DNA from: Charina bottae | Lineage: Eukaryota; Chordata; Lepidosauria; Squamata; Charinaidae | Direction of reading: 5' to 3' | Length of the DNA stretch: 64,000 bases | Assembly: GCA_023362775.1 (NCBI GenBank) | Contig: JALMGJ010000026.1 | Coordinates: 2,883,394 to 2,947,393, forward strand | Part shown: positions 1 to 8,822 of the stretch, one piece after another | Position numbering within the stretch: the first letter of the stretch is position 1 | How the letters are laid out: every line of letters starts with the position of its first letter | Position numbers and translations under genes: made by a program | The notes under the pieces: model-generated | Told to the model about the DNA's origin: nothing | Seen by the model: only the letters and a program-made list of their open reading frames with translations | The model's database searches: none

Positions 1-412
1 TCAAGGTTAATTTAGCATCCCAGTCTACCCTGAAGCTGAAGATTGGGGGTCTCCAAGCAACTCCCCCCCCCCCCGGTGCTGATTAGACACCCTCCTCCCC
101 GCTTAGTGTCGCAAGGGGGTTTCAGGGCAGACCCTGGATTCCATCCTCGAAGCGAGGCCTGTTCTTTGAATGCCCCCCCCCCCCCGTGCTCTGCTTAGCG
201 TGAGCAACAGGACAGGGCCGTAGTCTCCACAAGCCCATCGTGTTAACAGCATTTAAGTAATTTAATGTAAGTTTAATCACTCTTTAATATAGTTTTCATT
301 AAAAACCAATTTAGTGAAATTTTCAGTCATTTAAATGAATCTCTTTCATTTTCAGTCAGCTGAACTGAGGTTAAATTAAGGAATAAAGGCCGAAGGTTCA
401 AACCAGACGCAC

Positions 413-463
413 CTGCAAGCCGTGGAGCAGAGAATAGAGGCCCTTCAGCCGCTGGAGCATCTC
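413..463 (-). CDS. ARHGEF2: ARHGEF2 exon, coiled-coil segment (last one seen)
   Basis: Seventeen codons reading EMLQRLKGLYSLLHGLQ, matching the human segment EEALQRLVNLYGLLHGLQ. Acceptor TTTCCAG and donor GTGCGT are both present and the exon starts and ends in phase 0. The heptad leucines fit the start of the C-terminal coiled coil. It is separated from the previous exon by a 131-bp intron. The following exon was not found in 1-412. Confidence 0.85.
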
Positions 464-594
464 CTGGAAATTGGGGAGAAGATGCTGCGCTCAGTCTGGC
501 CAGGCCAGGCTCCCCCCTCCGCCCCAGCCAGAGCAAGAGGGCCACCCACGCTTCCCTCTCTCCTGGCACATCCTCAGGCACTCTTCCAACTCAC

Positions 595-636
595 CTCCTG
601 CACGGCTTTTGGCTGCAACTGGTTGCCATTTCCATC
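595..636 (-). CDS. ARHGEF2: ARHGEF2 exon, short linker
   Basis: Fourteen codons, DGNGNQLQPKAVQE, matching human DRNGNQLRSPQE. The acceptor is CCATTAG and the donor GTGAGT; phase is 0 at both ends. This exon is too short to be predicted by ORF length and is supported by the conserved NGNQL motif and splice sites. Confidence 0.87.
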
Positions 637-1399
637 CTAATGGAGGGAAGCATAAACCACATCAGATGCCACGACACCAAAACTGACTGGAAGCTCAGCA
701 AGTGACCGAATCTGGTCCAGCTCAAAACAGAAGGGCGGTCAAGCCCCCCCCCCCCCCCAAGGAGAGTGAAGGTCTCCTCTCCGGGCAGAGAGTGGATGCT
801 GATGGGATGCCCAAGGACAGGTCCTCCCTCCCTCCTGCAGGATTCCCTTCCCTTCCCCTCCCCTCATTCCCCAGTCCTCCTGCCAGGCTGCAGGTGGCCT
901 GAAATCGAGGACTGGCTGCTGCACATCTCAGGACTGGCCTTTTCCACCAGCACCATGGCCTTTACCAGAAGCCCCGGAGTTTTCCCAGCAATAGGCCCTT
1001 TTTTCAACTCCCCTGGAGCCAAGCTGGGAGAAAGCATTTCCAAAGGAATTTCAAGAGGTGGAATTTCCATCAGCCTCCTTGGAAAAAAAATTCAGTTTCA
1101 AGATTTCCCTAAGAATATTTTTTTAAAACTGGCCTTCTTTAAAAAGAATTCTTGCAGAGAGCTTGAAAAAGCCTGACCAGCCCTCTGCGTACGGCTCACT
1201 GGGGACAGCAGACACTATTCTAGCCTTTCCTTAGCTGGAAACAATGAAGCGTCCTGCTGGCCAGCGGAGGGCTGGCTCTGTCCGGTTCAGAGATGCTCAG
1301 CTCTGGGCCACAGGCCCAGCAGTCCTCACAGCTACCACACCCGGCCGCTGCACCGACAGGGAAAGGAGCCCAGCCGCCTGCTGTTTCCCAAAGGCTCAC

Positions 1400-1467
1400 C
1401 CGCTGGTGTGAATCGGCCTCAGCCCTGGTAAACTCAAGAGCATCATTCATGTTTCTGGTCTCCCCAT
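1400..1467 (-). CDS. ARHGEF2: ARHGEF2 exon, post-PH linker
   Basis: Completes an Asn codon with the previous exon, then gives GETRNMNDALEFTRAEADSHQR, which parallels human GEARTFNGSIELCRADSDSSQR. Acceptor CTTCCTACAG, donor GTGAGC. The EFTRAEADS serine context corresponds to the region that in mammals is phosphoregulated. That role is known for the family and not shown by this sequence. Confidence 0.88.
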
Positions 1468-1901
1468 CTGTAGGAAGAGAACAAGAGGGGTTTTAGTCCC
1501 AGAAGGTGAATGCAAAAGGTTTGGACCAGCGATTTGAGCACGTAAATAAAGAGCTGAAAGAGACCATTTTTTCCTGGGCCATTCTGTTTCAGCCCCCGTT
1601 CTATCCTACCCACCGTCACACACATCCCCACAAAGAAAAAAAAATCCAGAAAAGTCATTTGCCAGGACGTTCCAGCAATGTAACTCCGGGTTATTTGAGC
1701 CACAGTTAAGTGAATTAGCCCAAATGCCTGGGTTGGCACTTACCACAAAGCATCTAACCACACTTTAGCCTCAGATGCTCTGCAAGAGCAGCCTACAGTT
1801 CCCCTTCAGGGACCCTCCGGTTGGAGAATTTCAGGGCGAGGAGAAACAGAAGGGGAAGCCGTGGGCCGAAGAGACCTTACAGAAGAACATGGGTTTCTTA
1901 C

Positions 1902-2006
1902 TTGTGGCATGACTGGGGTTTGGGCTGGAGCAGCCGTTGGGAGTCTGGGTGTGGTTCTGCTCTCGATCCCAGCTGGGTCCCACGATGAGATCTTTCAGAA
2001 CTTCCA
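1902..2006 (-). CDS. ARHGEF2: ARHGEF2 exon, VE-LKDLIVGP linker
   Basis: Encodes VEVLKDLIVGPSWDREQNHT and on to HAT, matching human VEGLKDLLVGP. It enters with two bases completing a Val codon and leaves with one base. Acceptor CCCCAG, donor GTAAGA. The segment after LIVGP diverges from human and is rich in Asn, Pro and Ser, as expected for an unstructured linker. Confidence 0.88.
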
Positions 2007-2475
2007 CTGGGGATGTATTTGTGGGTGAAGAGAGACAGAAAAGGGACACACACACACCTATTTTACAAACAGATATTCTCGTTCTGTGATAGTATGTGGT
2101 TTTATCCAGGAAATAACATTCCCAATGTGCACACTAGTGTGCTTTGGATAAGTCTCAATTGTTCCACTTTCTAATGCAAAATTCAGGCCACCAGCTTTGT
2201 TTGCTTTTGGCATTTAATCAGTTATTAGGGCATCATTCTTACTTCCTCCCTTTTCCCCGAGTTAACTCCTTTGGTGGTGTTTTGGGTACTTTGGCGAAGT
2301 CAGTTCCCCAGAACCGCTGACACCTCCTCTCTCTTCATCTGAGCCATTTTCCTCTTGGAGCCCATCTCTATTAGAGGGAGCAGCAAGTCTCTGTAGCCAT
2401 CTGGGATGCAGGCCCCGATTTCCTCATCAACTAAGGTCTCTTCCTTGCAGTGGTCTGGTGTGGGGAGAACGCTAC

Positions 2476-2670
2476 CTTCTCTGATGGCCTCCTGGATCAG
2501 CTTCTCGCCATGCAGGGGGTCTGACGACTCCATGCGGAAGAGCGTGCGGGGATGCGCCCGGGGCAAGGGGCCGTCTTCCGTGCTGCTCTGAAGAGTCACG
2601 AGGTCTGCAAAGAGCTCTGCTTTCTCCTCGAGAAGTGCCACGATCTCCTGGTCACACTGCTGGATCTTAT
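2476..2670 (-). CDS. ARHGEF2: ARHGEF2 exon, helical segment after PH domain
   Basis: Sixty-four full codons including DKIQQCDQEIVALLEEKAEL, then TLFRMESSDPLHGEKLIQEAIRE. Human has KDRALVELLREKVGLFAEM and [23 protein letters not shown]. The first half is an amphipathic helix; the second contains the FR-ES serine motif. Acceptor CCCATAG; donor AAG|GTAGCG, a weaker GTAG donor. Phase fits both neighbours. Confidence 0.9.
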
Positions 2671-2761
2671 CTATGGGAAGGAACAGAGCATGGCTGCCGG
2701 GGGAAGGTGCGCGTGGGAAGGCAGGGCCTGCACAGGGAAGCCGGTAATGAGTTTGACCTAC

Positions 2762-2829
2762 CCTTCAACTTCCTCAGAGAGGCTTCGCTCTCGGTCTCAA
2801 TGAAGGGGAAATCAGCCCGGTCGGGGCAG
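2762..2829 (-). CDS. ARHGEF2: ARHGEF2 exon, CPDRADFPFIETESE
   Basis: Twenty-two full codons, CPDRADFPFIETESEASL followed by RKLK, matching human [22 protein letters not shown]. This follows the PH domain. Acceptor CACTGCAG, donor GTAGGT, and one-base overhangs at both ends that join correctly to the exons at 4265 and 2670. Confidence 0.92.
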
Positions 2830-3298
2830 CTGCAGTGGAGAGGCAAAGAGATACACCAGGTTAACCATCTGGACCACCTCTATCTGGAAAGGGCAGAACT
2901 GCACTGGTGTCCTTGGGGAGTCTGTGACTAGGAAAGTTTGGGGGTGAAAGGGCAGCTGTGCAAAGTGTCCGCAGTTGCCACAAATGAACTCAACTCCCCT
3001 TTAGAGTCCTCTCAACCAACTTCTGTGGCAACTGGAGCTGGTACTGAATCAGCCATCTGTCAATCTCAGCCAAGCCCTGCCTTCACTGGACTCTAAAAGA
3101 GAAAGAAATCCTGCTGCCCTTTTATCTGCTACCTCCAGATCGTGATTATTTAAGCTCATTGTCACTGAAAGATACCACAAACCTTGGATGATTTGGGCTT
3201 CCCTCTCTGGGGCCATTCCAATCAAATGGGTACTGAATTTATTCTGAAAAATTATGTGCTGCTCTTTACAGCCAAGGTACAGGTTCAGTGTAGAGTTA

Positions 3299-3490
<192 letters not shown>

Positions 3491-3906
3491 AAAGTTTTAA
3501 CAACAATAGGAAGAACTGATACAAACTAAAGCAGAACGAAAAAGAAGAAAGGGAAAGGAAGAAATAAAACAAAAAGCTAAAAGTGCAAAAAAAAGTAGAA
3601 AAAAGATATAAAGTTATAAAAAGTGGCTTCTGATCTTCTTCACAGCAGTTATAAGTACAATTATATTTTAACCTCTCTCTCTAAAGTTACATCATGACTC
3701 TCTTTTTATCATCTAATCATCAAAACCATAAATCACAAGTTCATTTTTTTTCTTTTTAATGCAAAAAGTCCATAATGGGTTTCCAATCACCAATAAATGT
3801 AGATATTGTCTTTTCTCTAATTGAACAAGTCAATTTAGCCATTTCAGCAAGGGTAGAGTTATTCTTAACATAGACTGGACATTGCCATGAGTGATATGCT
3901 GTAAAC

Positions 3907-4058
3907 CAGCGGTCCCCAACCTTTTTGGCACCAGGGACCGGTCGTGGAAGACAATTTTTCCACGGACCTGGGGGGGCGGGGTTTGCAGGCGGGAGCCAAT
4001 TGCATGCACTGGGGGCGGGGTAATCGCGCACACCGGGGGTTTGCAGGTGGGACCCCTG
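3907..4058. mobile_element. hAT-like nonautonomous element A (152 bp)
   Basis: The element starts CAGCGGTCCCCAACC and ends GGGACCCCTG, imperfect terminal inverted repeats. It is flanked by identical 8-bp duplications CTGTAAAC (3899-3906 and 4059-4066), which fit the nTnnnnAn hAT target rule. The interior is GC-rich and carries GGCGGGG boxes. The same termini appear in elements at 12849 and 19643. Confidence 0.85.
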
Positions 4059-4264
4059 CTGTAAACCATGCGTTGCAAACCATAACTGGCTGGGTTCACA
4101 TAATACCCTAGCATGTTATGGCTGAGTCACAGCCTTGTCCCTTAGTGAGCCCCACCAGGCACTGGAGGTTGCTTCAACTCCTTGCCGTACAAGAGGCACA
4201 GACCAAGCGTCCCACCACCAGACTGGGATGGAAGGCCTGCCCCAAGCAAGAGCCCCCCACTCAC

Positions 4265-4434
4265 AGCTTGACGGTCTGCTGGATGAGCTTCATCCAGGTG
4301 TTGCGGTCCTCACGAGATGCGGCGTGAACCTCGTACATCTCAGGCGGAGTGCTGCTGATCAGGAACATGCCCTTCTCCTGGTTGGCAATGTCGCGGACAA
4401 TCAGGTTCTGAAGGCAGATAACTGCTGGCTTGTC
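4265..4434 (-). CDS. ARHGEF2: ARHGEF2 exon, PH domain C-terminal half
   Basis: Encodes [26 protein letters not shown] and [20 protein letters not shown], almost identical to human ARHGEF2. It contains the last PH strands and the C-terminal helix with the invariant Trp (NTWMKLIQQ). Acceptor CTTTCAG, donor GTGAGT. It leaves with two bases that make Leu with the next exon. Confidence 0.96.
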
Positions 4435-4639
4435 CTGAAAGGAAAGGAGCATGTTCAGACTCTCTCCATTCACCACCCCTTTTCAAAAGTGCATTCAATG
4501 TGGATCAGTAAGCCTTGAAATGCAACGTCCCCAGACCATTATTTCGTTTGCCTGGCTCTTCAGCTGGGCAAAGGTCCTCTTCAAGCCATCCTTGGTTTCA
4601 TCCATGTAATTTTCATAGCAACCATATGGATGTCATTCT

Positions 4640-4790
4640 TCTCCAGGAAGTTTTTTTTAACTTCCCAGGGTAGTCTATAGGCCTGGGTTTTCCTGGTGGT
4701 CTTCCATCCAAGTACTAACTGAATCTGACCCTACTTAGCTTTTTCACATCAGCCAAGATGGGGCCAGGGCTGTTTACAACGCTTAACAGT
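4640..4790 (-). repeat. 5S rRNA-derived SINE fragment
   Basis: The segment reading GGTCTTCCATCCAAGTACTA followed by a CTGACCCTACTTAGCTT-like stretch is the complement of 5S rRNA internal-promoter sequence. Spacing is like SINEs built on 5S rRNA. It is diverged and has no intact 5S gene structure. Related copies lie near 23345, 29900, 54240 and 54920. Confidence 0.6.
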
Positions 4791-4970
4791 AAAGACAATC
4801 CCAGTTCCAAGAAGATCTCTCCCTGGGCCCCCGGGGCCCACCTGCCGCCTATCTGTAAGGGGCCCTAACTACAGCCACGGCCCTGGGTGTACTGTGCCAC
4901 GAGGCACCCAGGTTGAGGCCTTGGGTATCTCACCCCAGGAAAAAGTTATGGCAAATCAAAGGCCGCTCAC

Positions 4971-5047
4971 CAGGGTAGGGAAGATATACTTTTGGTCCTT
5001 CTCTTGCAGGAAGATGAGAGCGTCGGTCATCAGAACCACCAAGACAT
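4971..5047 (-). CDS. ARHGEF2: ARHGEF2 exon, PH domain N-terminal strands
   Basis: Twenty-five codons after the shared Asp: [20 protein letters not shown] then IFPTL, matching human [25 protein letters not shown]. These are the second to fourth PH strands. Acceptor CCCTTGTAG, donor GTGAGC; phase fits both neighbours. Confidence 0.95.
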
Positions 5048-5292
5048 CTACAAGGGCAAGGGGACAAGGGGCCATGGGAAGAGGAACCATTTATTATACA
5101 ACTCAAAGCACTATGCACACCACCGTGACAAATAAATAAGAGTGGCAACCATTGTTACATAGAGAGGAAGCAGCCTCCCAACATGGACTGCAGAACTTGG
5201 GTATCCCCAGTTCAGAAGCTAAACAAAGGCAGGGGGTGGGGAATTCCCTGCCGCTCAAGAAAGACGCCTCCCCCACCCCCACCCCTGCCCAC

Positions 5293-5544
5293 CTTTGAGG
5301 CGCCCCGTGGCCGTCTTCCAGAGCATGGGGCCATCGTGGATGAGCTTGCGCCGCAGCATCTCATCCTTGCAGAAGGAGTCCCGCTCCCAGGGCAGGTGGG
5401 CCTTGGTCCGCCCATCCACTCGGCCATAGATTTCCTGCAGCCGAGCATTCTTCTCGTAATGGTGCACTTCCTGGTCAACGGTAGAGATCAGGTCTTTGAC
5501 TAGAGTCAGGGCTGTGCTCATATCTCTCTGATCCACTTCATTCC
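5293..5544 (-). CDS. ARHGEF2: ARHGEF2 exon, end of DH and start of PH domain
   Basis: Encodes NEVDQRDMSTALTLVKDLIS and on through NARLQEIYGRVD to RRKLIHDGPMLWKTATGRLK. The first part is the last DH helix, continuous with the DH-PH linker. RRKLIHDG and WKTATGR are the first PH strands and match human closely. Acceptor CCCCCCAG, donor GTGGGC. 252 bp, phase consistent with the exons at 8517 and 5047. Confidence 0.95.
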
Positions 5545-5804
5545 CTGGGGGGAAAGTAGAAGGCACATGGCAGGTTCATGACCTGTGAGACATTGTGGGG
5601 AGGCTGCGGAAGGAACGGAAGGGAGAGGAGACAAAAACCACCAAGAAATAGAGGGCGAGTCTGCCGGCAACTTATCTCATAGACAGCAGCTCAGCCCAGG
5701 AGGCCAGAAACACGGGAAGAAGCAGCGTTTCGAATCGTTCCTTAGTGAACTCGCTAGAAATAAGGCTGAGAAATTCCTTAGAGATTCTGACTACCATTAA
5801 AGAG

Positions 5805-6860
5805 AACTTATTTATTTTATTTATTTATTTTTCCAATTTCTATCACCACCCATCTCCCCGGAGGGGGACTCTGGGCGGTTTACAGTAAGATCAACAATTA
5901 AGATATATAAAATACAATATAATTCAATACAATACAAACACCATACAAGCAAAAAATAAGTTAAATATAAAATCCAAGGGCTATATGATCATATTTAAAA
6001 GCGGGCTCTATGGCGCCAGCCATCCCCAGGAGGAGCTGTTACCCTTCCCATCCCAGGCGAGGTGGCAGAACCAGGTCTTCAAATTCTTCTGGAAGGCTGG
6101 GAGCGAAGCGGCCTGCCTCACCTCCGGGGGTAGAATGTTCCAGAGGGTGGGCGCCACTGCAGAGAAGACCTGCCTCCTGGACCCCGCCAAGTGAAATTCC
6201 CTTACCGATGGGGTCTGCAGCATGCCCTCTCTGCATGATCGAGTGGGATGGTTCGATGTTAGGGGGATGAGAGGTTACCCTCAGGTAACCTGGCCCCATG
6301 CCATGTAGGGCTTTAAAGGTGATAACCAACACCTTGAATTGGACCCGGAAGCAAACTGGTACCCAATGCAGCTCGCGCAGCAGAGCTGTCACATGTGCCG
6401 ATCTTGGGGCGCTAATAACTGCGCGTGCAGCCGCATTCTGGACCAGCTGAAGCTTCCGGATACTCTTCAAGGGTAGCCCCATGTAGAGCGCATTGCAATA
6501 GTCTATATGGGAGATGACGAGGGCATGAGTGACTGTACAGAGGGCATCCCGATCCAGGAAAGGGCGTAGCTGACGCTCAACACAGAGTTACTCAAAGGCC
6601 CTTCTGGCCACGACTGCCACCTACTCTTCGAGCAGGAGCCGTGAGTCCAGAAGGACCCCCAGATTCCGCACTAGGTCTGAATGGGGAAGTGCAACCCCAT
6701 CCAGAGCTAGAGATAATAACTTCCCGGATCCAGAGGAGCCATCAATCCACAGCCACTCTGTCTTACCAGAGTTCAGCCGAAGCCTGTTGTTCCCCATCCA
6801 GACCCCCACAGCCCCCAGGCACTGAGAAAGGGCAGCCACCACATCACTTACCTCACCCGG
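5805..6860 (-). mobile_element. L2-type LINE, 3' end
   Basis: Minus-strand frames give LQLVQNAAARAV, LLRELHWVPV and FKALHGMGPGYL, the conserved C-terminal end of L2/CR1 reverse transcriptases. Upstream is an RLNSGKTEWLWI frame. The 3' end has AAACCGCCCAGAGT-like sequence followed by a TTTA-rich tail at 5805-5832. It is interrupted by frameshifts and truncated at its 5' end, so it is a dead copy. Confidence 0.85.
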
Positions 6861-7116
6861 GATGGAGATATATAATTAATAATTATGTATTAATTAACTG
6901 AAAACTGAAATCTGGATAGTTCTGGCTTCCTTGATCTTGCCCAGCTGTGTGGGCATGAGATTATCCCTCAGTCCAGCCCACTCTCTTGAGGTTCTTTGTC
7001 CTCAAGAAAACTTTTTCCCAATCAATCTTTATCCAGAGCTGCACTACAACTCCCTCTATCATGTTTAGGTGGCTTCCCTAGACATAAGAGAGAGAACCAC
7101 AGCTGACCCAGAGCTA

Positions 7117-7753
7117 CACATAGTCCTCACTTAATGACCATTCATTCAGCGACTGTTCATAGTTATGACGGCACTGAATGAATGGTAGTTACGGCCGGTC
7201 CTTGAAGTTATAGCTGTTGCAGAGCCCCCGTGGTCACGTGATCAAAATTTGGGCTCTTGGCAGCCCACCCACATTTATGACCGCAACGTGTGCTTCAACT
7301 CCCCCCCCCCACCTATCTCCCGCCTGCATCTCTGCCCTTTTGGCTGCCCTGCCCTCCGCCACCCCTGCTGCCCCCCACCGCCCCAGCTGACGCAGTGGGA
7401 TGTCAGCAGCAGGAGGAGGAAAATGGCAAAGGTCAGTGGGGGGCAGCGGGGGGATGGCAGGGGTGGTGGAGGGCAGGGCAGCAGGGGTGGCGCAGGGGAG
7501 GGTGGCCGAAAGGGCAGAGATGGGGGGGAGATAGGCAGATGTGGGGAGCTGAAGCAGAGACAAGCGCAGCAGGGCAGGAGAAGGGTGAGGTCCTCGCCTA
7601 ACGACGGTGTGGTCCTAGCCTAACAACCGTAGCCTAGACTACCGGAACTGCTGTCGCTAAGCAGTGCAGTCACATGATGTTTTGCCTAACAACCACATCG
7701 TTTAGCGACGGACATTCCAGTCCCAGTTAGAGTTGTTAAGCAAGGACTACCTG
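7117..7753. mobile_element. TA-flanked MITE (mariner/Tigger-like), copy 1
   Basis: Starts CACATAGTCCTCACTTAATG and ends AGCAAGGACTACCTG, matching the termini of the copy at 8823. Flanked by TA on both sides (7115-7116, 7754-7755). Subterminal sequence repeats CTTAATGACC and TAACAACC motifs in inverted order. The middle (7290-7560) is a G/C-skewed low-complexity stretch. No transposase is present, so the superfamily is inferred from the TA duplication and the termini. Confidence 0.65.
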
Positions 7754-8516
7754 TACTCTTTTTGGGTGCGATTGTACACTGTTTGCAGTATCAGTAATAT
7801 CAACCGGATTAAAGCACTATAACTTATTGATCAAGGCAATTTGCATTTGCACATTACACTAAGCCGTTTTCTTTTAACCATGACTCGCTGGGCAAGCCAG
7901 AGCCAGTCTTTCAGACAAACACTGGTTGTCTTCTTAAATGTCTTTTTATTTACAGTGAGTATTTTACCTCTTCGTATTTTTCGGAGCACCATACTTCCAT
8001 AAAATTGGTATTTTCAATTTAGAAATAATTCATAAGCCATGGTTAAAGGAAAGCAAAATTGATAAACTCTCTTCAAATACATAGCTTCAAACTGGGCTTG
8101 TTAATCAAAACAAAAGCCATTGGTGTTGCTTGAGTGAGTAAAGATGTTAAAAAACTCTTCTGGTTTAGAAAGACGGAACCAGGTCAGTGATTTTAGACGT
8201 TAAGTTAAATTACCAGGATGGTCCTCTGCATCCAGAACAGTAACGGACACAAAATCAGGGCAAATTCCATCTCTGCTGGAGCAGGAGCAAAAGATCTGGC
8301 TGCTGCCTGTTAGAATTCCATTTTACACATGCACATAAATTGCTACTTAAAATATTTTCAAATAAACTGCATATTCCACACTGTAACTACTAGAAATACT
8401 TTTCTTAGGAGATAAAGAAACAGCCTGTAGTAAAAATTTGAAAAATTGGTGTCATAGCTATTAACTGTTGATGAAAGTTTTAAAAAACAAGAGCACACTA
8501 AAAAACCCTCTGCTAC

Positions 8517-8634
8517 CTTTGGAGTTTTGCAGGATTCGATTGATAAGCCCAGGATATTTGGTGATGCGCTGGGTGACGAGGAGAATGCATTCTTGCACCC
8601 CGTGCCGCCGAAGTACTGATGAGCGTGACAATCT
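8517..8634 (-). CDS. ARHGEF2: ARHGEF2 exon, DH core helix
   Basis: Encodes [20 protein letters not shown] then [37 protein letters not shown] is the most conserved part of the DH domain (human [19 protein letters not shown]). Acceptor TTTCCAG, donor AAAG|GTAGCA. It was found by completing the gap between the exons at 12637 and 5544, and the phase fits both. The human Leu in KYPLLI is Gly here (KYPGLI). Confidence 0.94.
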
Positions 8635-8822
8635 CTGGAAACATGGAGGAAACGGGCAGAAGGATTATTATCCAGAACAGATCCACAAGATATGCACCAC
8701 ACGTCTGTACTCACCTCACCCACACATCTCATGCCAAGCTTGAAACCCAAACTTCCTTTGCTTCTGTCCTGGCTATAAAATGAGGAAATGCACAAACCCT
8801 GAAAAGGCTGTGTGCATGACTA

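Noticed and set aside
7234..7623. Overlapping 103-124-codon frames on both strands
   Set aside because: They are low-complexity G/C-skewed sequence inside a MITE, without conserved motifs.
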